In this document: positions 1 to 10,800 of the stretch, piece after piece
How positions within the stretch are numbered: position 1 is the stretch's first letter
Layout of the letters: every line of letters starts with the position of its first letter
Source: an uncultured Bacteroidales bacterium
Lineage (GTDB): Bacteria > Bacteroidota > Bacteroidia > Bacteroidales > Muribaculaceae
Assembly (NCBI GenBank): GCA_947175575.1
Contig: CAMWNG010000006.1
Span: 1-53,387, forward strand
Direction: 5' to 3'
Length of the DNA stretch: 53,387 bases
Made by a program: the position numbers and the translations under genes
Notes under the pieces: model-generated
Database searches by the model: none
Seen by the model: only the letters and a program-made list of their open reading frames with translations
Told to the model about the DNA's origin: nothing

Positions 1-287
1 GTCTTGTAGATCAGGTACCAGGCTCCGGGGAGCGAGTCGGTCGACACATTGTTGGCCGTGAGATTACGCTTCATGCCGGCGAGCACCTTGAACGCGTTCT
101 GATAATTCTGCACCTTCGAGCTGTTTATGGCTGCCTTTGACGCGCTCACTGCGGCGGCTTCGAGCTTGCCTTGGGCGATCTGCCGCTCGAATGCGGCCAT
201 ATGTTGCAGATATTCACTGTGGGAATATGCCATCATCGGCATGATACATGCGGCAAGAGCCAAAACGACTGAGAGAAGTCTTTTCAT
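1..287 (-). CDS. Exported protein of unknown function, N-terminal part only
   Basis: The gene starts with ATG at 287 and runs off the left edge of the window, so only about 95 residues are visible. It opens with a signal peptide: a short basic start (MKRLL), a hydrophobic stretch of about 15 residues, then a likely cleavage site after MMAYS. The mature part is helical, alanine- and lysine-rich (EYLQHMAAFERQIAQGKLEA), and could be a tetratricopeptide-like periplasmic sensor or accessory region. No domain can be named from this fragment. It is divergent from the TolB-like gene at 447. No clear -7 box was found upstream of it on the minus strand. Confidence 0.7.
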   Translation of the reverse strand, partial: MKRLLSVVLALAACIMPMMAYSHSEYLQHMAAFERQIAQGKLEAAAVSASKAAINSSKVQNYQNAFKVLAGMKRNLTANNVSTDSLPGAWYLIYK

Positions 288-384
288 TGCTACGGAACGT
301 GGTTAAAATATGGGTACTTTCAGTATAACGCAGGGAATGTTAAAATAGTTTATACGATGCCAATTATTTTTCAATTTTTTTATG

Positions 385-392
385 TACCTTTG
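385..392 (+). promoter_or_regulatory. Bacteroidota -7 promoter box for the TolB-like/amidase pair
   Basis: TACCTTTG matches the TAnnTTTG consensus exactly and lies 54 nt upstream of the ATG at 447, in an AT-rich stretch. No clean TTG lies at the expected -33 distance. Confidence 0.6.
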
Positions 393-446
393 CGTGCATA
401 AAACCTTGAACAACTATTTTACTAACACTATACCCTAAAAACAACC

Positions 447-1355
447 ATGAAAAAAGCATTTCTGACCCTTGCGCTGGCAGCGGTGGCCGCCGGTGCGTCA
501 GGACAGGTGGTGCAAGTGGCAAGCGTGGAAAAAGTGTCTCTCCCTCAGGAGATTGCCGTGAATATTCCGCGTGTCAGCCCCGACGGCTCTTTTGTCGTCT
601 TGTCCACCAACACAGACAACGCACTCTATCGTGTAAGCCTCGCCGGAGGCTCCCCGGAGCTGGTAGCCACATCAGGTTCGGCTCTCGAACTCGCCTTCTC
701 TCCGGACAGCAAGGCCGTTGTTTTCAAATCGTCGACCACCGACCGCAACCGTTTGCGCTATTACCATGTGCAGTCTGTTGACCTCGAAAAAGGCACATCC
801 CGCGCCCTTACATCCAAGAAGCGCCACTGTGCATCCTTCTCTGTTTCTCCTGCCGGCCAACTCTCTCTCGCCGACGGCGGCAAGTTCTCCGCCCGCAGTT
901 TCTCAGGGGCAAAGGTCAAATCCGCACGTCCCGTCGTAGGAATCAACCGCGGACATCTTGAAATCACCACTCCTGACGGCCGTACACGAAATCTCGACCC
1001 CCAGGGCCGGGGTAGCTACCTGTGGCCTTCGGTAAGTCCGGACGGCACAAAGATTGTCTACTATCTCTCCGGTCACGGCTGCTATGTCTGTGACATCGAC
1101 GGTTCTAATGTACGAGAACTCGGATTCGTCCACGCTCCGCAATGGCTCGGAGACAATGCCGTTATCGGATGTCAGGATCAGGATAACGGCGTTTACGTCA
1201 CATCCTCCTCGATCGTGGCCGCTGACCTTGACGGCACCATCCAGACCCTCACCGATCCCTCGCTGCTGGGTATGAATCCCTCTGCATCGGCCGATGGCAA
1301 GACTATCGCTTTCGCCTCCGCTGACGGCAAACTTTATCGCATCAACCTTAAGTAA
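447..1355 (+). CDS. TolB-like WD40/PD40 beta-propeller exported protein
   Basis: 302 residues. An N-terminal signal peptide (basic MKK, then an Ala/Leu-rich core ending near GASGQ) sends it to the periplasm or beyond. The rest is a run of PD40-type propeller blades, visible as repeated S-P-D-G/S phrases: RVSPDGSFVV near residue 43, AFSPDSKAVVF near 84, SVSPDGTKIVYY near 195 and SADGKTIAFASADGKLY near 284. Such blades bind proteins or glycans in TolB and related proteins. It lies 9 bp upstream of the large amidase gene and is probably co-transcribed, so a role in the cell envelope is likely. It lacks the TolB N-terminal domain, so it is not a true TolB. Confidence 0.85.
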   Translation: MKKAFLTLALAAVAAGASGQVVQVASVEKVSLPQEIAVNIPRVSPDGSFVVLSTNTDNALYRVSLAGGSPELVATSGSALELAFSPDSKAVVFKSSTTDRNRLRYYHVQSVDLEKGTSRALTSKKRHCASFSVSPAGQLSLADGGKFSARSFSGAKVKSARPVVGINRGHLEITTPDGRTRNLDPQGRGSYLWPSVSPDGTKIVYYLSGHGCYVCDIDGSNVRELGFVHAPQWLGDNAVIGCQDQDNGVYVTSSSIVAADLDGTIQTLTDPSLLGMNPSASADGKTIAFASADGKLYRINLK

Positions 1356-1364
1356 ACATTCGAT

Positions 1365-4300
1365 ATGAAATTCAGATATATCGCCGCCGCGGCAGTGATG
1401 GCCTGTGCATCGCTCGCTTCACAGGCGGCCAAGACGCCCTCCGAACTACGCGTCTACATCAACCCCGGTCACGGTTCATGGACAGGCAACGACCGTCCCA
1501 TGCAGGTGATAGGCAAGCCGGCCTATTCATCCACCAATACAGATACCACCGGTTTCTTCGAATCCAACACCGACCTCATCAAGGGTTTCGGTATGCTTGA
1601 GAAACTCATCGAAATGGGCATGCCGTTCGACCGCACTCTCAACCAGACCGGCGAACGATGGGAAATCGGGGCCGCCCGCGACCTCTCGCAGAACATCGTC
1701 ATGAGCCGTGTGAAAAACGGTCCCTTCGAAGACAATAACACCACCTCGTCGCCCAATTACATGCAGTATAACCGCAACCTGCTTGAAATCGCCACCGAGG
1801 TTGAACATAACGAGTTCGACATCTTCGTATCCATTCACTCCAACGCTGCCACTGTAGGCTCTACGGTCAACTATCACCTGTTCATGTACCGCGGCCATAA
1901 CGGCAAGGACGGCGTGCTCGCTCCCGGTTCATACGAAATGGCCGAAGCAGCTGCCAAATATTCGTTTATCAACGAGCATGCCGCATGGTCAGCCAACTAT
2001 CCCTACATCAACGGCGATATCGACTTCATGACTTCCGACAAGAAAGGCACATATAACGATCTCGGCTATTACGGCTACCTCGGTGTGCTCAAGCACGGCA
2101 CACCCGGCTATCTTGTTGAAGGCTATTTCCACACATATCTGCCCGCCACACACCGTGGCATGAACTTCGATGTCGACGCAGTCGAAGGCATGCAGTATGC
2201 CCGCGGTGTGGCAGAATACTTCGAGTTTGAAAAACGCGACGCCACCGGTGAAATTTACGGCATCGTACGCGACCGCCACGAACGCTTCGCCCATCAGCTC
2301 TACAAACCCAATCCCGCCACCGACGACATCTACAAGCCCCTCAACGGCGTGAAAGCAGTGCTCATGCAGGACGGCGAAAAGGTAGCCGAATACACCACCG
2401 ACGAATTCTACAACGGCGCGTTCGTGTTCACCGGACTCAAACCCGGCAAATACACCGTTGAGGTCGAACATCCCGACTACAAGTCAGCCGATCCTCTCGA
2501 AGTGGAAGTGAAGGCCGGTGCCACATCTTATCCCAAGATGTTCATCGAGGCTGCCGACTATGTGGAGCCTGACAACGTGGCTTCCAACTATCCCGACCCG
2601 GCTGTCAAATACGGCGCTCTCTCCGCAACTGACAACTATGAGGTCGCAACCCTTATCGAGGACGCAGAGATTCCCGCCCTCGACGGCCTGACCGTACGCC
2701 GTGTTATCGCACGCGACGGACGTCTCTATATACTGGCTCTCGACAAGCCCATCGAATATGCGGCAGCGATTCCCGTCGACGAGCAGGCCAAGGCCACTAT
2801 CCTCGTCTATGACATCAAGAAACAGGAAGTTGTCGCTACCGTAAGCACTGAAGGTGCAGCCGGGTCCATCGCTCCGATCAGCGACATCCAGCTCGCCGCC
2901 GACGGAGTGCTTCTGGCATGCAACGCCACCAAGAACCAGTACGACGCCTCAAATGTCCAGGAAGGCGACGCCGGCCGCGGCACCTTCCACATTTATAAAT
3001 GGGAGAACGATAAGGACGGGCTGCCTGCAGGCGATCCCGAATCCTGGATTTCCACCACCTACTCGGGTCTCTGGTACCGTGCATATCCCACACGTTTCGT
3101 TTACTCAGGCACAACTCAGGAAGGTAAGTTTGTCATTCCCATGCCTACCATCACCGGTCCCGCTTACTCCACCCGCGCCGTTGCCGGCACAGTGCTTGAC
3201 GGCAATCCTCAGGTGGTTGACGGCATCAAGCCTTCTGTAGCTTATAATACCGGAGATGCCGGTGCCGACCTCAATCTCTTCGCATCTCCCCTCTCGGAGG
3301 ATGAAGCCCTCGTTATCGACAGCAAGAACGCCATCGGCAGCTGGAATTTCAACACTCCTTACGAATTTATCGAGAAAGGTAACGACCTGCTCAAGGGTGT
3401 CTCGGGAGCATCTTCACTCATGCGCTACGCCGGTCATTCCTATGTGGTGAAAGCCCTCGCCGACGGTACACTCGAACTTGTAGACATCACCGACGGTCTG
3501 GCCAAGGCTGTTGCTACCGGCATCACCTTCCAGGCAGCCCCCGTTGCCGGTGAAGTTGCGTCCGTGGCCACTGCCGCCGAAACTCTCGCCGACCGCGATG
3601 TCATCACCGGTGCCGTGACCGACGCCTGGTTCAACCTCTACCTGCTCCGCGACGGACATCTTTCGGCATACACCACCAAGGGTCAGGCAAAAGCCGACCG
3701 CTGTGCGCCGATGGCTTATGACCTCAACCAGAATTTGATCTATACGGTCAACGAAAAGAGCCTTTCGTTCCGGTTCAAGGTTACGGCAGACGCTCCTTCG
3801 GCAACCCTCGTTTTCACCAACTCTGAAAACTCCGCCGATGTGCTTGAAGTCGAAGTCGGTCCTGTCAAAGCCGGCGAACTTTACGACATCGATTCCGAAC
3901 CCTTCCTCAAGGATGTCCTCGATATGGGTCTCTGCAATTGGGCTGTGAAGGTCGAAGGATATCCCGTGAACGTGGCCGGTACCTATTATACCGATCCCGA
4001 AGCCAAACGCACAGCCGGCTCGCGTGGCGGCGTTGTCGCTTTCACCGATACCGAGAACCCCGAAACTGTCGGCATGGTGGCCGTGTCCCACAGCTACGCC
4101 GCAGGCTTTGATGTCTTCGGCGGCGACGGTGCCAAACTTGCATCCAACGTACACTCCGGCGCTCCCTTCGTTACCACCAAGATCAACAGTGCCATCCGCG
4201 GCGGTGAATTCTGCGGACGCGCAGTGTTCATCGACTGGTCGGATGCTAACGCAGGCATCTACGCCCTTGATCCTCTGAAAGCCAACGATCCTATCGTGCA

Positions 4301-5144
4301 GATGTTCGCCGGCACACGCGACGGCATCGGTGCGTACACCTACGAAGGCAAGGTCATCGGTGGCGGTGGCTCAGGCGTTTCATTCCAGCGCAAGGGTGAT
4401 GATTTCTACATGTACACATTCGAGGAAGACCTCGGCCTCGTTGCAAACAACGGCGACAACCTCCTTGTCCGCTACACCATTCCTGCCGACGAATACACCA
4501 TCAAGGTCGGTCCTGATGAAGAATTCGATCGTCAATATTCCGGCAAGAATCTGCTCACAAGCACCAATGTCGACATCGACGCCTTCCCCGGCGGATTCAT
4601 CGCTTCACAGCTCTCGGGTGAGAACTCGGAGGCTAAACCCGGCTTCATTATCGCCGACGAATCCGGCAAGCAGCTCTTCAACTCATCTGCCCTGACTGAC
4701 ATGCTTACCTGCTCCAGCGGTGTGGCTCTCTCCAAAGACCGCAAGACCATAGCCGCACCCACCAAGGCCGGTGTGCAGATCTATGCAGTTGATTGGGCCG
4801 AAGACGGCACACCCTCACTCACATTCAAGTATCAGATTCCCGGTACCGCTTCTGAATGGTGCGACCTCGCCTTCGACCTCGCAGGCAACCTCCATGCCTA
4901 CACCCTCGAGAAAGGTTACGCTTGCTATGCTCTCACCAATCCCGCGCCAGTGACCGTCACCCCCGCCGCTTCCAAAGACTTCGTACATGGCATTCCCGTA
5001 GGAATCGCAGGTGTTGAAGCCGATGGCGATGCTCCCGTTGAGTTCTTCAACCTTCAGGGCATCCGTGTGGCCGCCGACGCCCTCACCCCCGGCATCTACA
5101 TCCGCCGCCAGGGCAACACCGCCTCCAAGGTAGTCGTTCGCTAA
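1365..5144 (+). CDS. Large secreted N-acetylmuramoyl-L-alanine amidase (Amidase_3-like) with C-terminal sorting tail
   Basis: 1259 residues. After a signal peptide (about residues 1-21) comes a zinc amidase domain of the Amidase_3 type: NPGHGSW with His36, FVSIHSNAA with His158, and LVEGYF with Glu252, matching the metal-binding and catalytic positions of enzymes that cleave the bond between MurNAc and the stem peptide. From about residue 295 there is a carboxypeptidase-regulatory-like beta-sandwich (VFTGLKPGKYTVEV), followed by a long propeller-like region of several hundred residues. The last 35 residues (FFNLQGIRV ... GIYIRR ... KVVVR) resemble the C-terminal tails of T9SS cargo proteins. 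Typical amidases are 200-500 residues, so the extension is unusual. The fold of the middle region is inferred. It follows the TolB-like gene by 9 bp and is closed by a hairpin terminator. Confidence 0.85.
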   Translation: MKFRYIAAAAVMACASLASQAAKTPSELRVYINPGHGSWTGNDRPMQVIGKPAYSSTNTDTTGFFESNTDLIKGFGMLEKLIEMGMPFDRTLNQTGERWEIGAARDLSQNIVMSRVKNGPFEDNNTTSSPNYMQYNRNLLEIATEVEHNEFDIFVSIHSNAATVGSTVNYHLFMYRGHNGKDGVLAPGSYEMAEAAAKYSFINEHAAWSANYPYINGDIDFMTSDKKGTYNDLGYYGYLGVLKHGTPGYLVEGYFHTYLPATHRGMNFDVDAVEGMQYARGVAEYFEFEKRDATGEIYGIVRDRHERFAHQLYKPNPATDDIYKPLNGVKAVLMQDGEKVAEYTTDEFYNGAFVFTGLKPGKYTVEVEHPDYKSADPLEVEVKAGATSYPKMFIEAADYVEPDNVASNYPDPAVKYGALSATDNYEVATLIEDAEIPALDGLTVRRVIARDGRLYILALDKPIEYAAAIPVDEQAKATILVYDIKKQEVVATVSTEGAAGSIAPISDIQLAADGVLLACNATKNQYDASNVQEGDAGRGTFHIYKWENDKDGLPAGDPESWISTTYSGLWYRAYPTRFVYSGTTQEGKFVIPMPTITGPAYSTRAVAGTVLDGNPQVVDGIKPSVAYNTGDAGADLNLFASPLSEDEALVIDSKNAIGSWNFNTPYEFIEKGNDLLKGVSGASSLMRYAGHSYVVKALADGTLELVDITDGLAKAVATGITFQAAPVAGEVASVATAAETLADRDVITGAVTDAWFNLYLLRDGHLSAYTTKGQAKADRCAPMAYDLNQNLIYTVNEKSLSFRFKVTADAPSATLVFTNSENSADVLEVEVGPVKAGELYDIDSEPFLKDVLDMGLCNWAVKVEGYPVNVAGTYYTDPEAKRTAGSRGGVVAFTDTENPETVGMVAVSHSYAAGFDVFGGDGAKLASNVHSGAPFVTTKINSAIRGGEFCGRAVFIDWSDANAGIYALDPLKANDPIVQMFAGTRDGIGAYTYEGKVIGGGGSGVSFQRKGDDFYMYTFEEDLGLVANNGDNLLVRYTIPADEYTIKVGPDEEFDRQYSGKNLLTSTNVDIDAFPGGFIASQLSGENSEAKPGFIIADESGKQLFNSSALTDMLTCSSGVALSKDRKTIAAPTKAGVQIYAVDWAEDGTPSLTFKYQIPGTASEWCDLAFDLAGNLHAYTLEKGYACYALTNPAPVTVTPAASKDFVHGIPVGIAGVEADGDAPVEFFNLQGIRVAADALTPGIYIRRQGNTASKVVVR

Positions 5145-5165
5145 TTGATTTACCTCCCTTATATC

Positions 5166-5198
5166 AGCCGGGCCGCTCATTCAGTGGCCCGGCTTTTT
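5166..5198 (+). terminator. Rho-independent terminator after the amidase gene
   Basis: A perfect 9-bp GC-rich stem (AGCCGGGCC / GGCCCGGCT) with an 11-nt loop is followed by TTTT, 21 bp after the amidase stop codon. Confidence 0.9.
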
Positions 5199-5337
5199 GC
5201 ATTTTATTGGCCAAATTGGACCTCGTTTATGTGAACTTTTCAAGTTGGCGTCAGGTTATAAACATAGGTGTTACATACGCCTCCGGGTCGTTCGGGCTTC
5301 GGTTTCATTATTTTTTCATCGCTCTAATTCCTCTGAA

Positions 5338-6699
5338 ATGCGTTCATACCTTCTGATAATTATCGCCTTCTGCGTTGCTTTGTCCTCCGCCGCTCAGACC
5401 CCGGACCTCGCTCGTCCGCTGCCGTCATCGTGGCAATACACCGATGGAATACCGCAGACTCTTCCTGATGATGATTCGTGGTGGAAGTCTTTTAACGATC
5501 CAGTCCTCGATTCGCTAATTACCCTGGGCGTCAATAACAATTTCGACCTCTCTATGGCAATGCGTCGCATGGATGCGGCCGCCCGTCAGATTGATGCCGC
5601 CCGCGCCGCATATTATCCCACCCTCGGCGTCAACGCTGCATATACACGTTCGCGTTCCGAAGGGGTGAACGCCAACCGCTACTCTCTTGGTGCCACGGCG
5701 AGCTGGGAGATTGACCTTTTCGGCAAGATCACTGCCGGGGTGCGTCAGAAGAAAGCCGCCTACCGCGCCTCGCGAGCCGAGTGGACAGGTGCTATGGTCA
5801 GCCTCGCCGGAAACATCGCTTCAACTTACGTACAGCTTCGGCAGTATGAGGCTCAGCTCAAAGTCGCCGAGCAGAACACTCTCGCCCAGGACTCCATAGC
5901 CGGACTTGTGAAGGCTCGTTACGATGCCGGTCTCGGTAGCAAGCCGTCGCTTGAACAGGCGCAGTCCCTCATGTACAGCACCCGCAGCACTATTCCCTCG
6001 CTTCGCACATCGGTTGCAAAGACACGTTCGGCGTTGGCTCTTTTGGTCGGTGTATATCCCGGCGAGCTCGAACCGTTGTTGTCACGTGGTGACAGATTGC
6101 CAGACTATCACATGGTGGTGAGTGCCGGTGTGCCGGCCGACCTCCTGCGCCGGCGCCCCGATATAGCGCAGGCCGAGGCCGAGGTGGCCGCCGCTGCAGC
6201 TGCCGCGGGCATCGCTAAGAAAGATTACCTTCCGTCGCTCACAATAGAAGGAAATGTGGGAGTTGCTGCCGGAACACCCGGCGATATGTTCACATCTCAC
6301 GGATTCAATTATTCCGTAACGCCTACCTTGTCGTGGACCGTATTCGACGGACTCGCGCGCCGGGCCAATGTCGCTGCTGCCAATGATGAGCTTCTCGCAC
6401 AGATCGACAATTATAATTATGTGGTGATGAACGCATATGCCGAAGTCGATAATGCCCTGATAGCTTATGGAAACACACTCTCGCAGATTTCCGATGCCGA
6501 GCAAGCCCGCGATTCTGCCATGGAATTTCTGCATCTTCAGCTCGACCTCTACACTCAGGGCCTCAGTACGTTCAGCGATGTCGCTACAGCCCAGCAGAGC
6601 GTCCTGAGTTATTCTAACAATGTGATTAATGCCCGTGCGGCCGCTCTGACCGCCCTGATTGACCTTTATGAGGCTCTTGGAGGCGGGTTTGTACAATGA
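5338..6699 (+). CDS. TolC/OprM-type outer-membrane efflux protein
   Basis: 453 residues from the ATG at 5338. An upstream extension to 5197 in the same frame lacks any signal-like sequence and overlaps the terminator, so it was not used. The protein starts with a Sec signal peptide (MRSYLLIIIAFCVALSSAAQ) without a lipobox cysteine, unlike many NodT-type members. Two tandem OEP repeats follow, with the typical alanine-rich helices (MRRMDAAARQIDAARAAYYP) and the family phrase LLRRRPDIAQAEAEVAAA near residue 268. It forms the trimeric outer-membrane channel of an RND efflux pump. The adaptor starts 18 bp downstream and the pump follows, so the three genes form one operon with the channel gene first. 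No promoter consensus was seen in the 140 bp upstream. Confidence 0.92.
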   Translation: MRSYLLIIIAFCVALSSAAQTPDLARPLPSSWQYTDGIPQTLPDDDSWWKSFNDPVLDSLITLGVNNNFDLSMAMRRMDAAARQIDAARAAYYPTLGVNAAYTRSRSEGVNANRYSLGATASWEIDLFGKITAGVRQKKAAYRASRAEWTGAMVSLAGNIASTYVQLRQYEAQLKVAEQNTLAQDSIAGLVKARYDAGLGSKPSLEQAQSLMYSTRSTIPSLRTSVAKTRSALALLVGVYPGELEPLLSRGDRLPDYHMVVSAGVPADLLRRRPDIAQAEAEVAAAAAAAGIAKKDYLPSLTIEGNVGVAAGTPGDMFTSHGFNYSVTPTLSWTVFDGLARRANVAAANDELLAQIDNYNYVVMNAYAEVDNALIAYGNTLSQISDAEQARDSAMEFLHLQLDLYTQGLSTFSDVATAQQSVLSYSNNVINARAAALTALIDLYEALGGGFVQ

Positions 6700-6717
6700 T
6701 ATAAACATACCGGAAAA

Positions 6718-7842
6718 ATGAAAACCTCATCATTCTATCCCCTGATGGCTGCTATGCTGTTTGCCGCCACTTCTTGTCAGAAACATAACACTGAGGACGC
6801 TGTCGCGCAGGCACCGCAGATCGAAGTGTCCGAAGTGGTAACCGATTCTGTGACATTGTTTAAAGAATATCCGGGAGTACTTACCGCCAATAATAAACTG
6901 GAAATTGTGGCACGTGTGAGCGGTACTGTTTCGGGTCCCGACTACAAGGGCGGAGAGCAAGTCCGTGCCGGACAGCTCCTCTTCACCATAGATCCCACCA
7001 CTTATCAGAATGCCGTGACTTCCGCCCAGGCCGAACTGGCCACGGCGCAGAGTCAGAACACTTATGCCGAGCAGCATTATACGGCAGTCGAGAAGGCCTA
7101 TGCCAGCCATGCTGTCAGTCAGATGGAACTTGCTCAGGCGCTGAGTAGCCGTGATCAGAGTCGCGCGGCCGTCAAGAGTGCCGAAGCGGCTCTCTCCGAC
7201 GCACGAACCCGCCTCTCTTACTGTTATATTCGCGCTCCTTACGCCGGGAAGATTACTTCTAATGTTTATGCTCCGGGTACATTTATCAACGGCGAAGGGT
7301 CGCCGGTGACTCTTGCCACTTTATATGAAGATGATAGACTTACGGCGAATTTTTCGATTGAAGATGCTTCTTTCCTAAGGATCTTCAGTAATGACAACAA
7401 CCGGCATCTCATCGACTACAAAGCCATCCCGATCAGTTTCTCGGAATCCCTTCCGCATTCATACACGGGCGATATGAGCTACATGGCTCCGAATGTCGAT
7501 ACCTCCACCGGCACGATTCTGCTGCAGGCCAAGATTGATAACAAGTACGACGAACTCCGCGCAGGCATGTATTGCACCGTCAGACTGCCTTATAAAGTGG
7601 AGCCGCAGGCTCTTTTGGTCCGTGACGCATCCATCTCCACCGACCAGAAAGGACAATATGTCTATCTGGTCAACGATTCTGACAAAGTGGTGTACACTCC
7701 GATTGTCGTCGGCGATATCGTTGCCGACACCATGCGTGTGGTTACGCAAGGCCTCCGTCCCGGCGACCGATATGTTACTTCGGCTATGCTCAAGGTACGC
7801 AACGATATGAAAGTACGTCCGTATATGTCCTCTAACCGTTAA
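6718..7842 (+). CDS. RND efflux periplasmic adaptor lipoprotein (MFP family, AcrA-like)
   Basis: 374 residues with a lipoprotein signal peptide: the lipobox AATSC places the acylated cysteine at residue 20. It shows the usual order of a barrel-sandwich (lipoyl) half near residues 60-95 (VSGPDYKGGEQVRAGQLLF), an alpha-helical hairpin near 100-160, the second lipoyl half (YCYIRAPYAGKITSNVYAPG near 173), a beta-barrel and a membrane-proximal domain near 290-365. It bridges the inner-membrane pump and the outer-membrane channel. It sits between those two genes with gaps of 18 and 12 bp. The substrate cannot be told from sequence. Confidence 0.93.
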   Translation: MKTSSFYPLMAAMLFAATSCQKHNTEDAVAQAPQIEVSEVVTDSVTLFKEYPGVLTANNKLEIVARVSGTVSGPDYKGGEQVRAGQLLFTIDPTTYQNAVTSAQAELATAQSQNTYAEQHYTAVEKAYASHAVSQMELAQALSSRDQSRAAVKSAEAALSDARTRLSYCYIRAPYAGKITSNVYAPGTFINGEGSPVTLATLYEDDRLTANFSIEDASFLRIFSNDNNRHLIDYKAIPISFSESLPHSYTGDMSYMAPNVDTSTGTILLQAKIDNKYDELRAGMYCTVRLPYKVEPQALLVRDASISTDQKGQYVYLVNDSDKVVYTPIVVGDIVADTMRVVTQGLRPGDRYVTSAMLKVRNDMKVRPYMSSNR

Positions 7843-7854
7843 CGCCTCTCTGCC

Positions 7855-10800
7855 ATGTTCTCGAGATTTTTTATCGAAAGGCCTATTTTTGCGATTGTTA
7901 TCGCGGTGGCCATGGTGCTTGCGGGTGCCCTTACATTCAGCAAGCTGCCTGTCGCGCAGTATCCCGATATCACTCCTCCCACGGTGATGGTCATGGCCAC
8001 GTATCCCGGTGCTGATGCCACCACTGTGGCCGAAACCGTAGGCGTGCCCATCGAAGAGCAGGTAAACGGCGTGGAAAACATGATGTACATGAGTTCGTCG
8101 TCGGGCTCGGACGGTTCATATCAGCTCACTATCACCTTCGAGCAGGGAACCGACCTCGACGTCGCCACCGTAAAAGTGCAGAATCGTGTGGCACAGGCCG
8201 AGCCATCGCTCCCCACGGCTGTAAAACAACAGGGCGTGACGGTCAATTCGCAGTCGTCCAACCAGATCCTGTTCATCGCACTCGAAAGCGAGGATCCCGG
8301 ACGCTACGATGCTCTATATCTAACGAATTATGCGAAACTTAATCTTACCGACCGCCTGGCCCGCGTCGACGGCGTGGGCGACGTGCAGGCCTTCGGCGGC
8401 GGTGAGTATTCTATGCGCATTTGGCTCGACCCGGCCAAGATGCGCGAACGTGGTCTGACCACTTCCGACATTACGGCGGCAATTCAGTCGCAGAATATGG
8501 AGGTGTCGGCCGGCAGTGTCGGAGCGCAACCCGCAAGTTCCGACGATGCGTTCACGTACACCCTCACCACTCGCGGGCGTCTCTCCGACCCAAAGGAGTT
8601 CGGTGACATAATCCTGAAGAGCGATGGCCAGAACATACTCCATCTTAGCGATGTGGCACGCATCGACCTCGGCTCTGAGACATATACCCAGACTGCAAGG
8701 GTCGACGGAGGCCAGGCTGCTCTCATTGGCATCAGCCAGCTCCCGGGCGCCAACGCTCTTTCGGTTGCGAAAGCCTGTCAGGCCGAACTTGAGGCCCAGC
8801 GCGATTTCCTGCCGCCGGGCGTCAATTACCGTGTACTCCTTAACACCACCGACTTTGTGACAGCCTCGATCGACGAGCTCTTGGTCACCTTCCTTGAGAC
8901 CACTCTTCTCGTCATGCTCGTCATACTCATTTTCCTTCAGAACTGGCGTGCCGTGGTCATTCCGATGCTCACCATTCCGGTGTCGCTGATCGCAACCCTT
9001 GCGGTGATGAAGTGGATGGGATTCTCGCTTAATACACTCACCCTTTTCGGTCTCGTGCTCGCCATAGCCATCGTGGTCGACGATGCCATTGTCGTGGTCG
9101 AGGATTGTTCCCGACTGCTCGACGATGGGACTCTCAACCCGCGTCAGGCTGCCGAGAAGGCCATGATGGAGCTTCAGGGGCCTGTAATCGGTGAAGTGCT
9201 TGTACTGCTGTCCGTGTTCATCCCTACGGCTATGGTTAGCGGCATCACCGGACAGCTCTACAAACAGTTCGCGCTCACCATCGCTGTCTCCACGGCGTTC
9301 TCCGGCTTCAACGCTCTTACGTTCACACCTGCCATGTGTGCCCTGTTCTTGCGTAAGACAAAACCCGCCAAATTCTTCCTCTATAAATGGTGGAACAAAG
9401 GTTTCGGTGCCGTACTTGCAGGATACATGAAAGTTGTCGGTCAGTTCCTCAAGCGGCCTGCTGTGGCCATCGGTGTCTACCTGCTCATCACCGGGGCTGC
9501 CTTCTGGGGCTTTGTCAAGTGGCCGACATCATACATTCCGGCTGAGGACATGGGCTATTTCATCAGCTCTGTACAGCTCCCCACCGGCGCCTCTCTCGAC
9601 CGTACAGACCGCATTATGTCTGATTATACCGACAGTCTCCTGCATATTCCGGGTGTGAAAAATGTGATGGCCATCAGCGGCATGTCTTTCATGGGCGGTG
9701 GCGCAAGCTCAAATCTCGGTTCGGCATTCGTTATGCTCGAACCGTGGGCCGACCGTAAATCGAAAGACGAGAGTGTCAGCGCCATCATCGACCGTACCAA
9801 CCGCATAGGCGCATCTATGCAGGAGCCGGTGATATTCTCTCTCAATCCCCCCGCAATTCCGGGTCTCGGGATGTCCTCCGGTCTTGAGATGCAGCTTCTC
9901 GACATCAACAGTCGCGGCCCTGCCGAACTCCGTAACGCGCTCGATGCCATCATTGCCGAGGCCGATAAGGATCCGCGCATCGCATCTGTTTCTTCACTTT
10001 ATGAAGGCACAGTGCCGCAATATACCGTCAAGATCGACCGCAACCGCGCCAAGATGCAGGGCCTTACGCTCGAAAACATCTATTCCACGCTGTCGGCTTT
10101 CATGGGCGGCCAGTATGTCAACGACTTCGTTGAATTCGGACGCGTATATCAGGTCAACATAGCTGCCGACGCCGCTTCTCGCAATCATATCCACGATGTA
10201 CTCGCGCTCACAGTGCGCAATGCCGCCGGTGACATGGTGCCGTTCTCCACTTTCGCCACAGTCGAGCCTTCTATGGGCGCGCCCACCGTTCAGCGTTACG
10301 ACATGTACACCACCGCCGCACTGACCGCCACTCCCGCCAAAGGTGTCAGCTCCACCGAGGGCATTCAGGCCATGGAGGAAATCGTGCAGCGCGCCGTGGG
10401 CGAGAACTACGGTTACGCATGGACCGGCGAGGCCTTCCAGGAAACTCAGTCAGGCACAACCGTTACGTTCGTGCTCATCCTTGCCGTGATAGTCACACTC
10501 CTTGTCCTCGCGGCCCAGTATGAGAGTCTCACCGACCCGATAGCCGTGATCATTGCCATGCCGACGGCCATCCTCGGCACAATAGTCGGGTGTATATTCA
10601 TGGGACAGAGCATCAGTATTTATACCCAGATTGGCATAGTGCTGTTGCTCGGACTCTCGGCCAAGAACGCTATTCTTATCGTTGAATATGCGATGGACTA
10701 TCGTAAAGCGGGCGAGAGCATCCGTCAGGCCGCCCTTGATGCGGGGCGTGTGCGTTTCCGCCCGATCATGATGACCGCTCTTGCCTTCGTGTTCGGTGTG

